Below are positions 11,293 to 23,711 of a stretch of 64,000 bases of DNA, piece after piece (position 1 is the first letter of the stretch; the number at the start of each line of letters is the position of its first letter). The notes under the pieces are model-generated. The model was not told the origin of the DNA. It saw only the letters and a program-made list of their open reading frames with translations, and did no database searches. The translations under genes and the position numbers were made by a program. The stretch is from assembly GCF_016802725.1 (NCBI RefSeq), contig NC_052664.1, positions 11,682,016 to 11,746,015 on the forward strand, in the 5' to 3' direction. Source of the DNA: Solenopsis invicta. Its lineage: Eukaryota > Arthropoda > Insecta > Hymenoptera > Formicidae.

Positions 11293-12666
11293 GATGTCAT
11301 CTTCGTTTTTATTCAGGTCGGACAAACTCGAGAGAAAGAGAAAGAGAGAAATTTAAACTTAGTTTGCACGGGAGAACGGTCTGACCGAATTTAATAATAA
11401 CCCCTCGATAATAAATCAAGCTTATATTTAGTGCCGCGTCCTGCTGTATTAACCATTTCGGACAAGTACCAGGCTCCTACCCCCGAGAGAAGCGAGTAAA
11501 ACTTCGCGCTGTGCCGTCGGCTCGATTGTGGGGAAGCTCGCGTAAATGGCGCACGGAGGTGTAATCTCGTACGCGAAGTTATCCGAACGCGGTATTGTTC
11601 AACATATTGTGTTATGCTTATGCGCTCGCTGTCGTTACGCTGTATACGTTTCCGTGTTTCATTAAGTTAATTAATGCGCGTTATATAGATAGCAGCGCGA
11701 CTCCGATTCTCCCTATTCACACGCTGGGCGCGCCTGGCTAAATATTTTGCTTGCATCGGCTCGCCGCGGAAAATCGCGCGTTAAAACATCACACGCCGTT
11801 GTAGTATCATGATTACGTCTGTTATTAAATCGCGCCTCGTACGAAGCAAACCTTTTAATTGGCTCTCTCGCCTATTTCCTGACATTTCTTTGTCCCGATT
11901 TCAATCGCACAATTGGCACATAAAATTTATAATTTCTAGACCTTTTTGTCGCGAATCGTAAGTCAGTTTTATAAAATATATTTTATTATTAGGATTATCA
12001 AATTTTATAATACTTTTTCTTGTTTTTCACCTGTCACGTGTAGCGTAACATCATCCATTGTTTATTATATTTCGGAATGTTTGTTGTTATTTATATGAAA
12101 ATGTACATATTTTTACGTAAATTTAACGTGCAAACCTTTCGATTGTATCCGATTTTATCCGATTTCATCCGATGTAACCATTTTTCTTCGTAGTCATTTT
12201 CTCGCCCCCCTTTAGCGCGTTTCTCTTCGCACGTCAAAAAACTTGGCCGCTAACAAACCACACCCATACTCAACCCGGAAGGACCATCAGGTGACCCTCT
12301 ACTCGAGCTCCCCCGCTCTTTGTTATACGATTATTGCCATAATACCCAGGTGGACTTGCCCTTCGTAATCGTAGCCGAACCCCATCCGCTTACTCTTATA
12401 TGCCGCTTGTAAATCGCGTTCGTAGAACGCATTATACGTTCCCCTTTCCACGGAAGCCACTGCCCCAGGACAGAATATTTAACGTACATGTGTGAAAATG
12501 CGCATTGGCAGGAAAAATTTTTCATACGGACCGCGAAATCTTTCAATAGCAAGAGCGATACTCGACAAAATAAATAAGTTGCTTTGGACGTGTGATCGCG
12601 AGATTTTATTTTTGCTTTTAAATTAATTCAATTTTTAATCATTTTAGTAATTTAATTTTTCGTTCT

Positions 12667-12713
12667 ACACACACACACACACACACACGCACGCACACAC
12701 ACACGCACGCACA
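12667..12713. repeat. (AC)n microsatellite with GCACGC interruptions
   Basis: There are about 46 bases of alternating AC interrupted by two ACGCACGC groups. It is surrounded by AT-rich DNA. Confidence 0.9.
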
Positions 12714-13629
12714 TCATATAAAATAAATATTTCGGTAGATATTTCTGATTGATGAAAAATATCAAAAGAGGAATTAAAAGAGGTGAATTGTGTGATATGC
12801 ATAAATATTTTCCATGCGTATAGTTACGCATTCAGTCGATAACGGACCTCACTTAAATTAATTAATAATTCTAATCGCAATTCGGCAATTCACCGGCCGG
12901 AAATTTTAATGAGAAGGCTCCCACGGGCGAGCGATTTTCGCGATTCATACGGGGCTTACTGGTAAAAGCGCGGAATGCAATTTTCCCTCGTTTTAGGATC
13001 GCCGAGATGGAGTCTCAAAATTTCACAGGCCACTTCCTTCGATTCCCCAGCGAGTCGATGCCTCGATCGTATTAATATTAATTTGCAGTTCCCCGACGTG
13101 TCATACGCGAGTCGATAGCAGGTACATTATGGCACACATATCTTTTTAATAACTTCCCCCGCAAAGTGGTGCGACGTGGCGACCGTATTACGTCAAACGT
13201 CGACGCGGCGCGGCGCGACGCGACGGTAGGCGTCCTATGAAAGTCAAAGTGTAATCGTAAGAAAGTATCATATCGTGAGTATACGTATCGGACGTCGGCG
13301 TAAAGAAATATTCGGGGTTATATTTCAATCCGCCGGAGTACCCACTTTATGTACCTACGTCTCATCCGGCCGGGGACCACGGATGGATAACCGACGGGGC
13401 GGTGGGGGCGGCGCGGGAAGGGATGGAGAAGGGGCGGCGGAGGCGATATTTTATGGGCACGGGCTTTTATTGCGCGAGACTTTTAGGACATCTCTTAAGG
13501 GAGGCGTGTTTGTAGTATTATCGGTAATGCGGGACGTCATCTCAGGTATATCATAGGGCTTCGTAGCGCGGTCTTAGGAGTCGTCTGCACCGCGATGGCA
13601 CTCGTACGAAGGCTCCGTTAGGAACTTTT

Positions 13630-15000
13630 TATATGCAACTATTCAATTTTAAGAAATTACACGGTTTCTTTTTGGGCTTGGGGGCTTGAGTAAAGAACTA
13701 CAGGTAGCGAAGCCCCTCTGAAAGCTATGTTAAATGTATGTACAGAGATTTATAGCTGTATTAGTTTGTTTCTATATTTTTAAACTTTGATAATTGCGTT
13801 ATTACAATTTTTTGTAGGAACGTTGAGCATTATGTTTATCAATTCATTTTAATAAAGATATATAACTTGTACACACTGAAAAGGAACTGCCGAAGAAAGC
13901 GTTTACTTCTTTTCTTCTAGTAAGTAGCGATTATCTTTAAGAAAGAATATTTTCTTGATAATTGTCTTAAAATATACTCGCCACAAATTTTAGAAAAATT
14001 TATTATTTTATATATGGGAAAAACAAATTTCTAAATTTCTTTGAAGAATATTAGAAAATTATAAATTATATTGGAGTAAAAGTCGAAGCAAATCCAACGT
14101 TTGTTTAATTTATTATTCTTGATTCAAGAATTCAATTGCTAGGATTCAGGGTAGGTATATTTTGAATAAATTTGATGCTTATGATGAACTTGTAATAGAT
14201 TTGCGGATGTATGAACTTATGAAATATTTGAAATAAGTAATATTTAGTTTATTCAAATATATATATATATATATATAATATTTCTCTGTGCATACGCAGT
14301 TAATTTTAAGTAAATATTACTTCAAGTAAATGATAAGTGCATTTTAAGATTATTGTTAAGAAAATATTTTTTATAAAGATGATCGTTATGTAAAGGAAGA
14401 AAATTAAAAATTGAGTAATCGCTTCTTTTAGCAAGAGAATGACATTTTTCTGTGTGTAAGTTCTCTTATACAGCCTTTTCAAATGCAATGAATTTAAAAG
14501 AATAAGGAAATAATTATGTTACTATTTTATCTTTTAGACTAACATGCACGTAAAAGCTTGTGATGCAGTCAGATTATATTTTAATAGCATAATTTGAAAA
14601 TTACTTTTTATAAATCTTTGAAAATCACGTTGTTTTTTTCTAATCTGGCATTTCGATACACCAGCGATCTTACTTTTCAATACATGTGTTACAAATAGTA
14701 TGTAAAATTTTTACAAATAATTTCAACAATTACACATCTATTGTATATCCGATAGAAAGAAAAACGTAAAAGGTTCCTTAAAAGCACTCAACAATGTTTA
14801 AAGAACAAAGTTCGATTTAACACTTTATTAGGAATCAAGTGATAAAAATGCAGAATCAATACAGTAATTTAACTAATAGAGTTTACTCAAGGAAAGATAG
14901 CAATTATACATGTTCTTGAATATTGCGTTCTATCACAGTGCATCGTTTCAATAAACTCTCGCCGGGATTGTAATGACTACATTGAAGATCGAATATAATA
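13630..15000. other. AT-rich desert, possibly including a MITE relic
   Basis: The stretch is AT-rich throughout. An ACACTGAAAAGG motif at 13873 and TTTCTCTGTGCA at 14281-14292 face each other, like the degenerate termini of the CAC-GAGAAA elements seen at 59.2 kb. The interior includes TTCTTGATTCAAGAA, typical of such elements. A (TA)n run of about 20 bases occurs near 14257-14277. No coding signal. Confidence 0.35.
14257..14277. repeat. (AT)n microsatellite
   Basis: About ten AT dinucleotides, followed by AATATTTCTC. Confidence 0.85.
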
Positions 15001-15319
15001 TCATCACTTGTTATTGCGAATACAAACTAAACTCAGTCGTCTTCGTCGAGATATCATTTGCCTTCCGTAACGAGGGAAGGTAGCAGCGAGTGACGATAGG
15101 AGGAGGTAGGGTAGACGATAGAACGAGGAAGACACAGAAGGAAGAAACAGAATCGAACTCTTTCACCGATGCATTAACCGCAGCCGGTGTAACGGGGTAC
15201 CATCCGTGCGCGGCGCGATGGCTGTTCTTCGCGAACTTTGAATCAGATTTTAATTAAACGAAATTGCGAAATGATGTTTTACTATCAGCTATAGGCGTAG
15301 ACGCCGCTCTACGGCTAGT

Positions 15320-15410
15320 AGTCAGGTGTCCGGACGAAATTAAGTTTGATTCGTCTTCTTTCCCGGCAGCTGCGGCGGCCAGGCATAATTTCCACCATAA
15401 GTTTGCGTAT
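15320..15410 (+). repeat. duplicated E-box block, copy 1
   Basis: CAGGTGTCC is followed by the core at 15348-15373 (GATTCGTCTTCTTTCCCGGC then AGCTGC), then GGCATAATTTCCACCA. The core matches copy 2 at 23 of 26 positions. The trailing CATAATTTCCA is shared with the third, looser copy at 17.9 kb. The palindromic GCAGCTGC (15366-15373) is a class A bHLH E-box of the type used by proneural factors. Confidence 0.6.
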
Positions 15411-16034
15411 CACTGTTGCTGGCGAACTTCGGGGTGGAATTGCGGGGTCGCGATAACGCGCGGGAAATGATCGACTACGGAATTGGGAGCGATCGGTTTC
15501 GATAAATACTCCGTCGGGATTGTTCTTTCCTCTCTTCGTTTAACCCTGTGCAGCTGAGATTTCCCCGGTAATTAGGTAAGAGATCGGATGACTAAGAGGA
15601 GCAGATAATTAAAAAAGTTTAACTAAAGAAAATCGCAGATGCGTAAAAGCCTAATATAATCTTGAATAAAAGTATGAAGCACATTTAATAAACTAGTTCA
15701 CATTCGTGCAGATAAATGGAAACAGTGGATACCCCTTTAGATAACAAATTTAACTAAAGAGAAAGAAGAGATAATTTACACGCATTAATGCGATAAAAAT
15801 CCCGGTTATTTTGATAATTGGCAACAACACTCGACATAATTTTCATCGCTTAAACGCTCATCTGCTTATGTTGGCAAAATTTAAATCCAGTTATTAATTT
15901 AAGATCGTCACGAAGGATTAAACGGGCTGCTCTTCTAAAATGTCTCATTAACTGTATAATAATGTTTTACGATGATTACGACAATTTTGCAAGTTGCAGT
16001 GGGAGCAGGAACGTTCGAAAACTGCAAACGTAGG

Positions 16035-16110
16035 CAAACAGGTGCCTAGCCCGGTGTTACTTAGCTTGGATTCGTCATATTTCCCCGCAGCTGCAACATC
16101 GAAGAGCGCG
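16035..16110 (+). repeat. duplicated E-box block, copy 2
   Basis: CAGGTGCC, then a core at 16069-16094 (GATTCGTCATATTTCCCCGC then AGCTGC). It is 721 bp from copy 1 and in the same orientation. GCAGCTGC lies at 16087-16094. Sequence beyond about 40 bp on either side is not alignable by eye. Confidence 0.6.
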
Positions 16111-16139
16111 CACGCGCTCATCATGATTCCCAATGTAAC

Positions 16140-17700
16140 TTCGCGTTTCCCCTAAAACTTTGCATCAGATACGTGGAAACGATATAGCGACATATTACAC
16201 GCGCCATTGAACTATGCGTTATCAGCCCGATTTGCGTTCAAGCGTATCATTTGCAATTCAAGACACCATAAGCGGATTGGTCCTTCTGGAAGCATGCTTT
16301 CGAAGCTGTTTTACGAGTCTACAAGACGTTTAACATTGTTAGCGACGATAATAGGAATCAAGCGCTGTTAAAAATAATGGTTTAAAATGTCAAATGTTTT
16401 TATAGCGCGAATCCCTAATCATAAATTGTACCATAGTCTAGAGTTTCCAGATTAATGGTTTTCTCCCAAAATCTGAGTATCGTTATTATCAGAGAATTTT
16501 TGGGAAGAATAAAAGTTTAGGGGCTTTTTAATGGAGGAGAATGTAAAGTTCTATAGTAGAATTTTTTGGAAGAATAAAAAGTTTAGGACATTTTTAATGA
16601 AGGAAAATGTAAAGTTCTGTACTGAGGCTCGTTGGCATCTGTGTATTGCGAAAGAAACAATGGAAAAGTTAACGCAAATTATCAGCTTTGTAACACAAGT
16701 ACTATTTTCCAAAATTTTATTTAAATTAAACAAGTATTATGATAAAAAAAGGGGAAAATCTGATTCGAGAGGAGTAAATTTCTGAGCGTTTCAATTTCGT
16801 GTTAAATTTTCTTTAGTCTAAGAGAATGTTAGTATTACACATATTATTAAAAGAAAAATTTCTGTATGGCATTTTTGGTTAATACTATAATATGCTATTC
16901 CCTTGAAAAAAAAATCAAATACGTTGACTTACATTGAAAATAAATTTATCTCACGTGGAAGAGAAAAGTGTGCTTGAAAACATTTAATTACAAAAAACAT
17001 AAAAATCTTAAAATAACTTCAAAAGATACAATTTTTATAAGAAGTCCATATCTGCGATCTATTTTTTTATTTTTATTAATTTAATATGGAATTTGTCGTA
17101 CAGATAACTGACTCTGTGATATGTTGCCAATTTACGCTGCTGCTGTCGGGATAAGTTTGCTACAATGCAGTATATTCATATTTTTTTTATTACTGAAACT
17201 GTGTCATGTACAGAATCATTTCTGTCATAAAAAGTTCTCTATTTACCATACATATATTTGTTTATTTATTTACACATACTTATAAATTAATCACAGATTT
17301 ATTTCTCAATTAACTGTTTAGCAATTAAAACATACATGTACATATTTTAATCATATTACAACATGATTTATGTTTACACTTGTTACTGTTTTCAAAAACT
17401 TGTAAGTAAATTTATTACATATTAAAGAATTTATAATAAATAAATTTGTATGAAAATAAGACGAATTATAAGAAATTAAGTAATAAAAATGTTGCATTTA
17501 TATTTATTCAGCATAATTAATTAAAATAATCTCAATATCATATGCAGAATTATTCTTGGCATGAAAGATTCTCTATTCCACAATAATATAGTTTAATCAT
17601 AATAATTAATTATTTACAACATCGTATACCGAAATTGTGAAAACTATTCTTGGTCTTCTCCATTTTTACCCTCTCACAAAAAATCCCCCGTGATAATAAC
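16140..17700. other. AT-rich desert
   Basis: Apart from a short balanced part (16140-16330), the region is AT-rich and holds no gene. A two-unit tandem repeat lies at 16493-16623 and creates the 84-residue open frame there. From 16800 to 17690 nothing else is seen. Confidence 0.55.
16493..16623. repeat. two-unit tandem repeat, about 65 bp each
   Basis: Unit 1 (16493-16557) and unit 2 (16558-16623) both run AGAATTTTTNGGAAGAATAA, through AGTTTAGG and TTTTTAATG, to GAATGTAAAGTTCT or AAATGTAAAGTTCT. Identity is roughly 85% with one indel. It is a simple local duplication. Confidence 0.85.
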
Positions 17701-18480
17701 AATTAACGAAATTCAAAAGAGAAAATGTCCCAAATCCTTGACAACACTGTAATCATACGGTTGAAGACGTTGACGTCGAATACTTGTCTCACATCGACAG
17801 TCGTCAGCAACGTTGGTTGAGTTGTCACGGAGCAACGGATCGTTAAGTCGATGTCACTCGGGCATTCAAGCGCGATTCAACGTCTCGCGTCTCGCGTGCA
17901 GCTGCAACCAGCTGCCATAATTTCCATCGCGACACTTCGTTTCGCCGTCGTCGCCCGCCGCACTAATGGCCATGAGCCCGCGCCTCCAGGAGCCGCTGGC
18001 ACGAGTCGGTGCCAGAGGTGAGGCGACCCTTTAAAAAACGCAGGAAACGGTTTACGACCCTAAAAATGTTTTATTCATGTCGCGCCAGGGACTCCCACTC
18101 GTTTCACTAAACGCGCACACCGTCAACGTCGTATCAAACTTCAACTATAAGCCTGGCTGAACTCGAGTTTTCCGAAATGCGCCGGGCATGTGAAACTAAG
18201 GTCGTGGGCGGGCTGACCCTCTCGGCGTGTATCTCTCTCACGTTTCGCCTCGATATATCGTACGCGAGCTCGCGACTACGTTCGGCGAAGGTATTTTTCT
18301 CCTCCCCTGTCTTGTTTGCTTACTTAGCCGATAAACGCTTGAGCAGCCCTGTGACGTTTCTAAAGTTTCTCTAGTTTGCGATTTTCTGATCTCGGAACTT
18401 CTGCGCGTATGCATGTACATGATTTTGTCAGAAATTTGATTCACATTTTTTTTCTCGCTGTAGGTATAAAGTAAATCAAG
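17700..18480. other. gene-free GC-balanced island
   Basis: The island contains the third E-box block (17.9 kb) and a CpG-rich part from 17940 to 18020. No open frame is recognisable. Near its end a pyrimidine tract leads to TGTAG/GTATAAAG at 18463/18464, a weak ratchet-like junction discussed in the findings. Confidence 0.45.
17880..17935 (+). repeat. E-box block, looser third copy
   Basis: GCAGCTGCAACCAGCTGCCA followed by TAATTTCCATCG resembles copy 1 (GCAGCTGCGGCGGCCAGGCA then TAATTTCCACCA). It carries two CAGCTG sites at 17899 and 17909. The GATTC part upstream (17875) is only loosely placed. It may be independent similarity around E-boxes rather than a true copy. Confidence 0.35.
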
Positions 18481-18484
18481 AGAA

Positions 18485-20150
18485 GATGCCAATTAGGGAA
18501 AGAAGCCGCTTTGATTATAGTTTCTTTATAAATCAGAGGTTAGTTAATCTGATTGCATACAAGTGTGCGGTAAACTATTTGGAAGTTTAAGTTACGAAGG
18601 GAAATTCTGATACTAATAAGATCGGCCAAGATTTATAAAAATGCGAAAAGGTTTTAAAAAATGTAAAAAAAGAAATCATCAAGTGTATCTCTTTGTAATA
18701 TTTGATAATGTTATAGTTAAATTCAGTGATTCGATGTTTAATACCAAGTATCTAACTGTTATACAGTTACTGATTATACAGTTTTGGACCATGTTTTACG
18801 GCAATTACATGGCTGATATAGATAATGTTTTGTGAAATCATATGTGTACAAGTTGCAGTGACATGGTAATCTCGTAACACCTAGGGGAAAGATTATACGA
18901 AAGTTTATACGAAACATAATTTTCCAAGTTTAACACCTTCATTAAAATGGTTTTGTAAATTAGAATTTTGAGTGCTTTATATAATTTTAAATACTTTAAA
19001 TCTGTAAAATGATGTTTAAGACTATAAAAACATGATAGTATAAAAGAACTCCAAATGCTTTCCAAATTATCTGTGTATGTTTTATCATCGATTTTGTTTT
19101 TAGCTAACTTAAAATTGTCTAGATTAAAATTAAATTATTTTAATATAAATATATTGAGGTGATTTAATTTTAATTGATCTAAATAAATGATGAAACAAAT
19201 AGTTTTATCTAGATAATTTTTAGATAATTTCGATATTAACTAAAGCAATTTAGGAAATGGAAACATGTTTTTATTTCTAAATCTTTATTTCTTTATCTCT
19301 AAAAACAAAAGTTGTTCAAATAATTTAATGTGACAAAAATTATTTCTCTTTAAATTTGAATCGATATACAAATAAAATGAGCTTGCAGAAAACTGTATAA
19401 TTTGCGCAATATTTATATAGAGACTGATTACGTTTTAATTAAAATTGAATATTTTATTTACAAAAAATGTGGTTAAACGTAATTATCACGTCAACAACAA
19501 TGCTTTAAAAAAAAAGTCACAATTTACGCGTATTAATGTTGCTTTAGCTTTACACAATAATCGTGCAGTACAATAGATAATAGGTTTCGGAAGCAAACTG
19601 ATACGTTTAATGAGATATTCACAAATTAATTATGTTTCATCGAATAATATTACCGTCGGATATATTGCAAGCTGTACAGCAACCTCTTTACTTTCTTAAC
19701 GAGCTACGGGATATAACGATGATTTATACACATACACGGGACACGTTGCCAAGTGCGCCGGGGCTTAACATAATGTGGCGTTGGGGGATTTAAATAATTA
19801 GCATAATGAGGTGAGCGAGGGTACGTGGTCGACGTCGCCTCGCGTGCCTCATTCGAAGACAGGCTCAGGGAACGAGAGGTCCCCGTGGCTGAAGGGGACT
19901 CCAATTTCAAACCTGAGCACCGTGGCTGTCGAGGCGGCCCAGAAAGGATGGTCCGAGCCAACCGGCCCTTAGCAACCCCCCGTCTCGTATTACTAATTAA
20001 TTATTCACAAGTTTACTTCGCGTTACACGAAAATTTACGCCGTTCCGGCCGCGTTCCCATTTGTTTTAACTTCGGTTGTGTTGATTTTGACCTTAAGTGG
20101 ATGTTTTTGTTCCCGAGGCCGAGTTTGGCTCCTCGACGAATTATAAAAGC
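18485..20150. other. AT desert followed by a short island
   Basis: 18485-19690 is AT-rich with short accidental open frames. 19700-20150 is balanced to GC-rich and unique-looking, with an open frame (19825-20247) that crosses into low-complexity sequence and is unrecognised. Confidence 0.5.
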
Positions 20151-20160
20151 GTATAAACGC

Positions 20161-20240
20161 TACACTGAGAAAAAGATACTTCAAAATTTACAGTTTAAAT
20201 TCTTTACAGTTTTTTCAACAGCTCTTTTTCACAAGGGTTC
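20161..20240 (+). mobile_element. possible MITE end (TACACTGAGAAAAAG)
   Basis: The head TACACTGAGAAAAAGATACT opens an AT-rich stretch and resembles the heads at 53728 and, more loosely, the CACCCAGAGAAAAG terminus of the element at 59.2 kb. No opposite terminus could be fixed, so the extent is unknown. Confidence 0.3.
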
Positions 20241-20578
20241 TTATTGACATCACTGCCACATTGTTAGTATCAATTTTGGTCAGCTTACTGTATAGAACTG
20301 CGTTTTAAAACAGAAAATTTATGTTTTGTAAACTTGAGATGAAATATTTTACAAAAACAAGATATGTTTCATAGAAGACAGAGTTGTATGTTTATCACAA
20401 TCAAAGGTTTTAATAATTAATAAATATCAAGGAAATGTGTCGCAAGTAACATTTGCTTCCGAATATTTTGATTTTTTGTCTCAATGTAGATGTTTCTTTT
20501 TAAAAAAAAATACTTAATCCAATACAATTTATTTATTTTTTTTTATTAATCGCAATATTGTACTTTGTTAATATGTTA

Positions 20579-20616
20579 CTGATGTGCAACCCTTTTTTTC
20601 TGTTCCAGGTAAGCGT
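20579..20616 (+). other. candidate recursive-splicing (ratchet) site RP1
   Basis: CTGAT at 20579-20583 is a branch-point-like motif whose A lies 26 nt before the acceptor AG. The tract CCTTTTTTTCTGTTCCAG (20591-20608) is a strong 3' splice site, and it is directly abutted by GTAAGCGT (20609-20616), a strong 5' splice site. A 3' site fused to a 5' site is the signature of the zero-nucleotide exons used for stepwise removal of very long introns in Drosophila and other animals. An almost identical site occurs at 46.7 kb on the same strand and no comparable one was found on the other strand. A chance polypyrimidine tract is the alternative. Confidence 0.65.
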
Positions 20617-20677
20617 GTTCACATAATCTTCTCCAGTTCCTCCGAAAGCTATCGGTTTGACAGTGACTCGACAGAAA
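20609..20677 (+). other. candidate RS-exon downstream of RP1
   Basis: The 69 bases from the RP1 acceptor to the next strong donor, AGAAA/GTAAGTTAA with GT at 20678, form a potential RS-exon. Such cryptic exons normally help define the ratchet acceptor and are then removed when the regenerated donor is used. Two of the three frames meet a stop early (TAA at the second base and TAA at codon six); the third stays open. No protein similarity is seen. Confidence 0.4.
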
Positions 20678-22202
20678 GTAAGTTAATCACTCTCGAAATT
20701 TGTGCGACACACAACACGCTCGATCACGCTTTTGCGGAACAGCGTAAATTCTTTTTCCGGTTGACAGAGCGTCGCGTTGCACGGTGTCATCCCATCTGAA
20801 TGGGAAGGCGCTCGGTAAAGCTGAAAGTTGCGCGGCAGTCAGCGAAAGCGAATTCTGCCCCTCTGCCGTCGGATATTCCAGCCATGTTCGTTAATTACCG
20901 CGAAGTAACATGGCGTGAGTAATAATAGTTTTGCGACTCTCGCGAACGGGTAGCTGAAGGATCGGGGTCGGGGCCAACAATAGCGGAGTTAATTAGCTCC
21001 CTTGTCATTTTGTAGGAAATAGGGAAAAACTAGCCAACTATAAATCACTTCGTGCACGCTGGTAAAAAGACTCGACGGTCTGCGTCGCGCTTTCGAGCGC
21101 GGGTATGCAGAGCAATGAGCTCGCATAGCGGAACTTACTCGTCGCTCGAAGTTTCCATCGAGTCACGGATTTTTCGCTATTTTCGCTACAAAGAGGGTGT
21201 ACCAGGTGGGGCATTCAGGAGGTCATGCTAAATATTTCATGGACGTGTTTCGTGATGGACGTCTGTTGCTCACGGGTAGGCACAACGGACGCTGTCTGAA
21301 AAATTTCAACCTGGGATTTTTATCTTGGTTTCATAGAAAAATTGTTAACCATCCTTTTGTTAATTCTTCATCACTCTGTTAGACGTTAACTTTCACACTA
21401 TTCGCATATATCTGCGAAATCTGAACGTTGATCGGCAGCTGTTGGCGCATCGACGCGACGGCTTGACGATTTCCGTTTCCGTTGTACTAAAAAAATACTT
21501 AATGAACTCTGCATCGAGGAGATACGTTGTCCTCTCTGTGCGACTTTCCTAATAACGGAAACGAACCGAGCGTTGACGAAGCGAGAGCGTGACTGCGGCC
21601 TATTCAATACTATCTCTACGCTCGTCATAAATTACGCGGGAATTAGTCATAAACTTCTACCTATCTGGCTCCGCTTGTCGCGAGGACATTGGCTCACTTT
21701 CGGGTCACGTCGACGTGCGCGTGTACGCTCAATAAAGAACGGACGTTTTCAATTATGACTATCTCTACTGTAATCGTGTTCCATTACGGCAACGGATACG
21801 AATCGGCACGAATTCTCTATTATAAAATGAAGGTGTTGGCCCGAAGGTATGTCATATTTAAGGGTTTTTGTGTCCTTTAAAGATTTATAACGTTGAAAAA
21901 TTCACAGTAACGCAATCCGTTTTATGAAGTATTTAGATGTCTCTTTAAATACTATTTCTCTTGTAATAAGAAATACTTTTTTTTTTACCGAAAGGGATCT
22001 GTTGACAGTGACGTTTTAAAGACACACCGTTTAATTATATTTTTCCATGTTCCTACTTTCAATTTAATACGCGCAGTATTCAATTTTCTTATCGAAAAAT
22101 GTCGTTTAACTCTTTATTAGAAATACGGGATCCAATTATGCCCGGACTTACGAGCTTCGACGGGTGTTCAGCCGGCAGCAACGGCATTTGGCACGAACGG
22201 CG

Positions 22203-22225
22203 GCTTCTTCTTCTTCTTCTTCTTT
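22203..22225. repeat. (CTT)n microsatellite
   Basis: Seven consecutive CTT units are seen; translated, they give the Leu run in one open frame and the Arg run on the other strand. Confidence 0.9.
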
Positions 22226-22488
22226 GTCTCGAACTTCGTCGTCGAATAGCAGACCACAGGGAAGTACTTTTCCCGAGGCGTGACGTCATTTATTTCTCTC
22301 CACTACCGCGAGAGACCGAGTCACCCTCCGACATTCCGGAGAGTCGCGAGGGTGTGCCGGATATAACCGTACCATTCCCGGATTAATAACGTTAGCGCCT
22401 CTAAAAAGATCTTAACGTTAAGGTTTCGCACGTCGTGACGCGAAGGGATATTCGAGACTCGATGAAAATTGGGAGGCGCCCTTTTGTT

Positions 22489-22516
22489 CTCCCTCTCTCT
22501 CTCTTTCCTCCTTTCT
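22489..22516. repeat. short CT microsatellite
   Basis: TCTCCCTCTCTCTCTCTTTC followed by CTCCTTTC. Confidence 0.8.
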
Positions 22517-22881
22517 TAGTTTCCTCCGGAATATCTAATGCCAGGTACGAGGGGGGGTCTGTTTATCTCTTCTATTAGCGTAAAGTCGAAAATTCCGTGC
22601 TCTACGTGCGTTCGCCATTTGATCGAATTACCAAGATACCCGTGTCACTCTTTCCAGTTTTACAGAAACTTTTCGCTGCGAATGTTCGCACTTTCGAACT
22701 AATGTTTCGACCACCACTTTAGTTGAAACGTTAGCGCGCAAAGAACGGAAAAGCAGGAATATAAAAACAAATGTGGCTGATATAAATTTATTCTACATTC
22801 TTGTAAAGGATTGAACGTTCTAAAGTTTCACTCTTTCGACTGTGTAATTGTAGAAAATATTTGCTACTAGGAACAGTAGAA

Positions 22882-22900
22882 TTTTTTTTTTTTTTTTTTT
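22882..22900. repeat. 19-base T homopolymer
   Basis: A run of T preceded by GTAGAA and followed by AAGGCAGAGC. It could be the reverse of a retroposon poly-A tail, but no body is recognisable beside it. Confidence 0.85.
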
Positions 22901-23578
22901 AAGGCAGAGCTAAGAAGAGTTTTTGAATGAGCTACAATTTACAATAGCAAAACTAATAACAAGCATGTGTAAATGCATGTAGGTGTATTTGTTGTATTTT
23001 CCTGACACAAAATAACATTTGGATTGCACCCCACATTCAAAAACTCCTCTCAGCTCTGTATTTAAATAACCGTACTACCTCGTAATCACGCAGTTTAACC
23101 ACTTTGCTCGTTCGTAAGGATTATGTAACGTAAGCGCGCATGCCAGGTGAATTCAAAGGTTTCGTTTCGGTTGCGTCGCCATTGGCGTTATTGTGCCTTC
23201 AGTGATGCGCAAAAAGATTCGAGAGATATAGCCATTCGAGCCACGAAGGTGGCCGTTCTCGGATTAATAACGTCACCGTCGAACAAAGATTTCATCGCCG
23301 ACGGTTTTCTCGCGCGAGTCGGCACAAAGGGAACCAGACAGTCTCGTGACCACTCGGGAAAATTGGGTCTTGCCCGTTGGTGCCCACGTCCGGAATATCC
23401 GTCGGCTTCGCAGAATACAAAATGACCAGCGTCACCATGACCACTATCACTGCCAACGACATTCACGTCGGATTGTAACGGCTCGAGATAGAGCCGGGTG
23501 TTTACCCACTACGCAGGAAGTCAAAAACCCTTGAGTTTAATAATGTCGCCTTCTTTCTTGTCACCCGCTTTCCGCCCT

Positions 23579-23597
23579 GCCTTCCTTCCTTCCTTCC
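23579..23597. repeat. (CCTT)n microsatellite
   Basis: Four CCTT units sit within a longer pyrimidine tract ending in TTTTTTTCGC. Confidence 0.85.
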
Positions 23598-23680
23598 GCC
23601 CTTTTTTTCGCTATCTCGGCGTGCTCGTTCGTGCGCATGTCTACAAGATACGGGGGATCGACAGAAAGCGAAGAGAGAAG

Positions 23681-23683
<3 letters not shown>

Positions 23684-23711
<28 letters not shown>

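Larger units (their letters stand above)
10700..13620. other. gene-free islands with CA and CT microsatellites
   Basis: 10830-11110 is GC-rich, and 11400-11840 is unique-looking DNA of balanced composition, as is 12240-12540. The part from 11900 to 12200 is AT-rich, with repeated ATCCGAT at 12148-12172. 12830-13610 is a further island with CpG-rich sequence (GCGGCGCGGCGCGACGCGAC at about 13205) and a G-rich patch at 13398-13445. Open frames here, for example 13275-13556, are Gly/Arg-rich by composition and unrecognised. Confidence 0.5.
15010..16140. other. gene-free island carrying the E-box blocks
   Basis: The sequence is balanced and unique-looking, with CAGCTG E-boxes at 15367, 15551 and 16088. 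The open frame at 15264-15470 spans one block but is not conserved in the second copy, which argues against coding. 15590-15900 is AT-rich filler between the blocks. Confidence 0.5.

Noticed and set aside
15565..15590. AATTAG/GTAAGAGA as a ratchet site
   Set aside because: No polypyrimidine tract directly precedes the AG.
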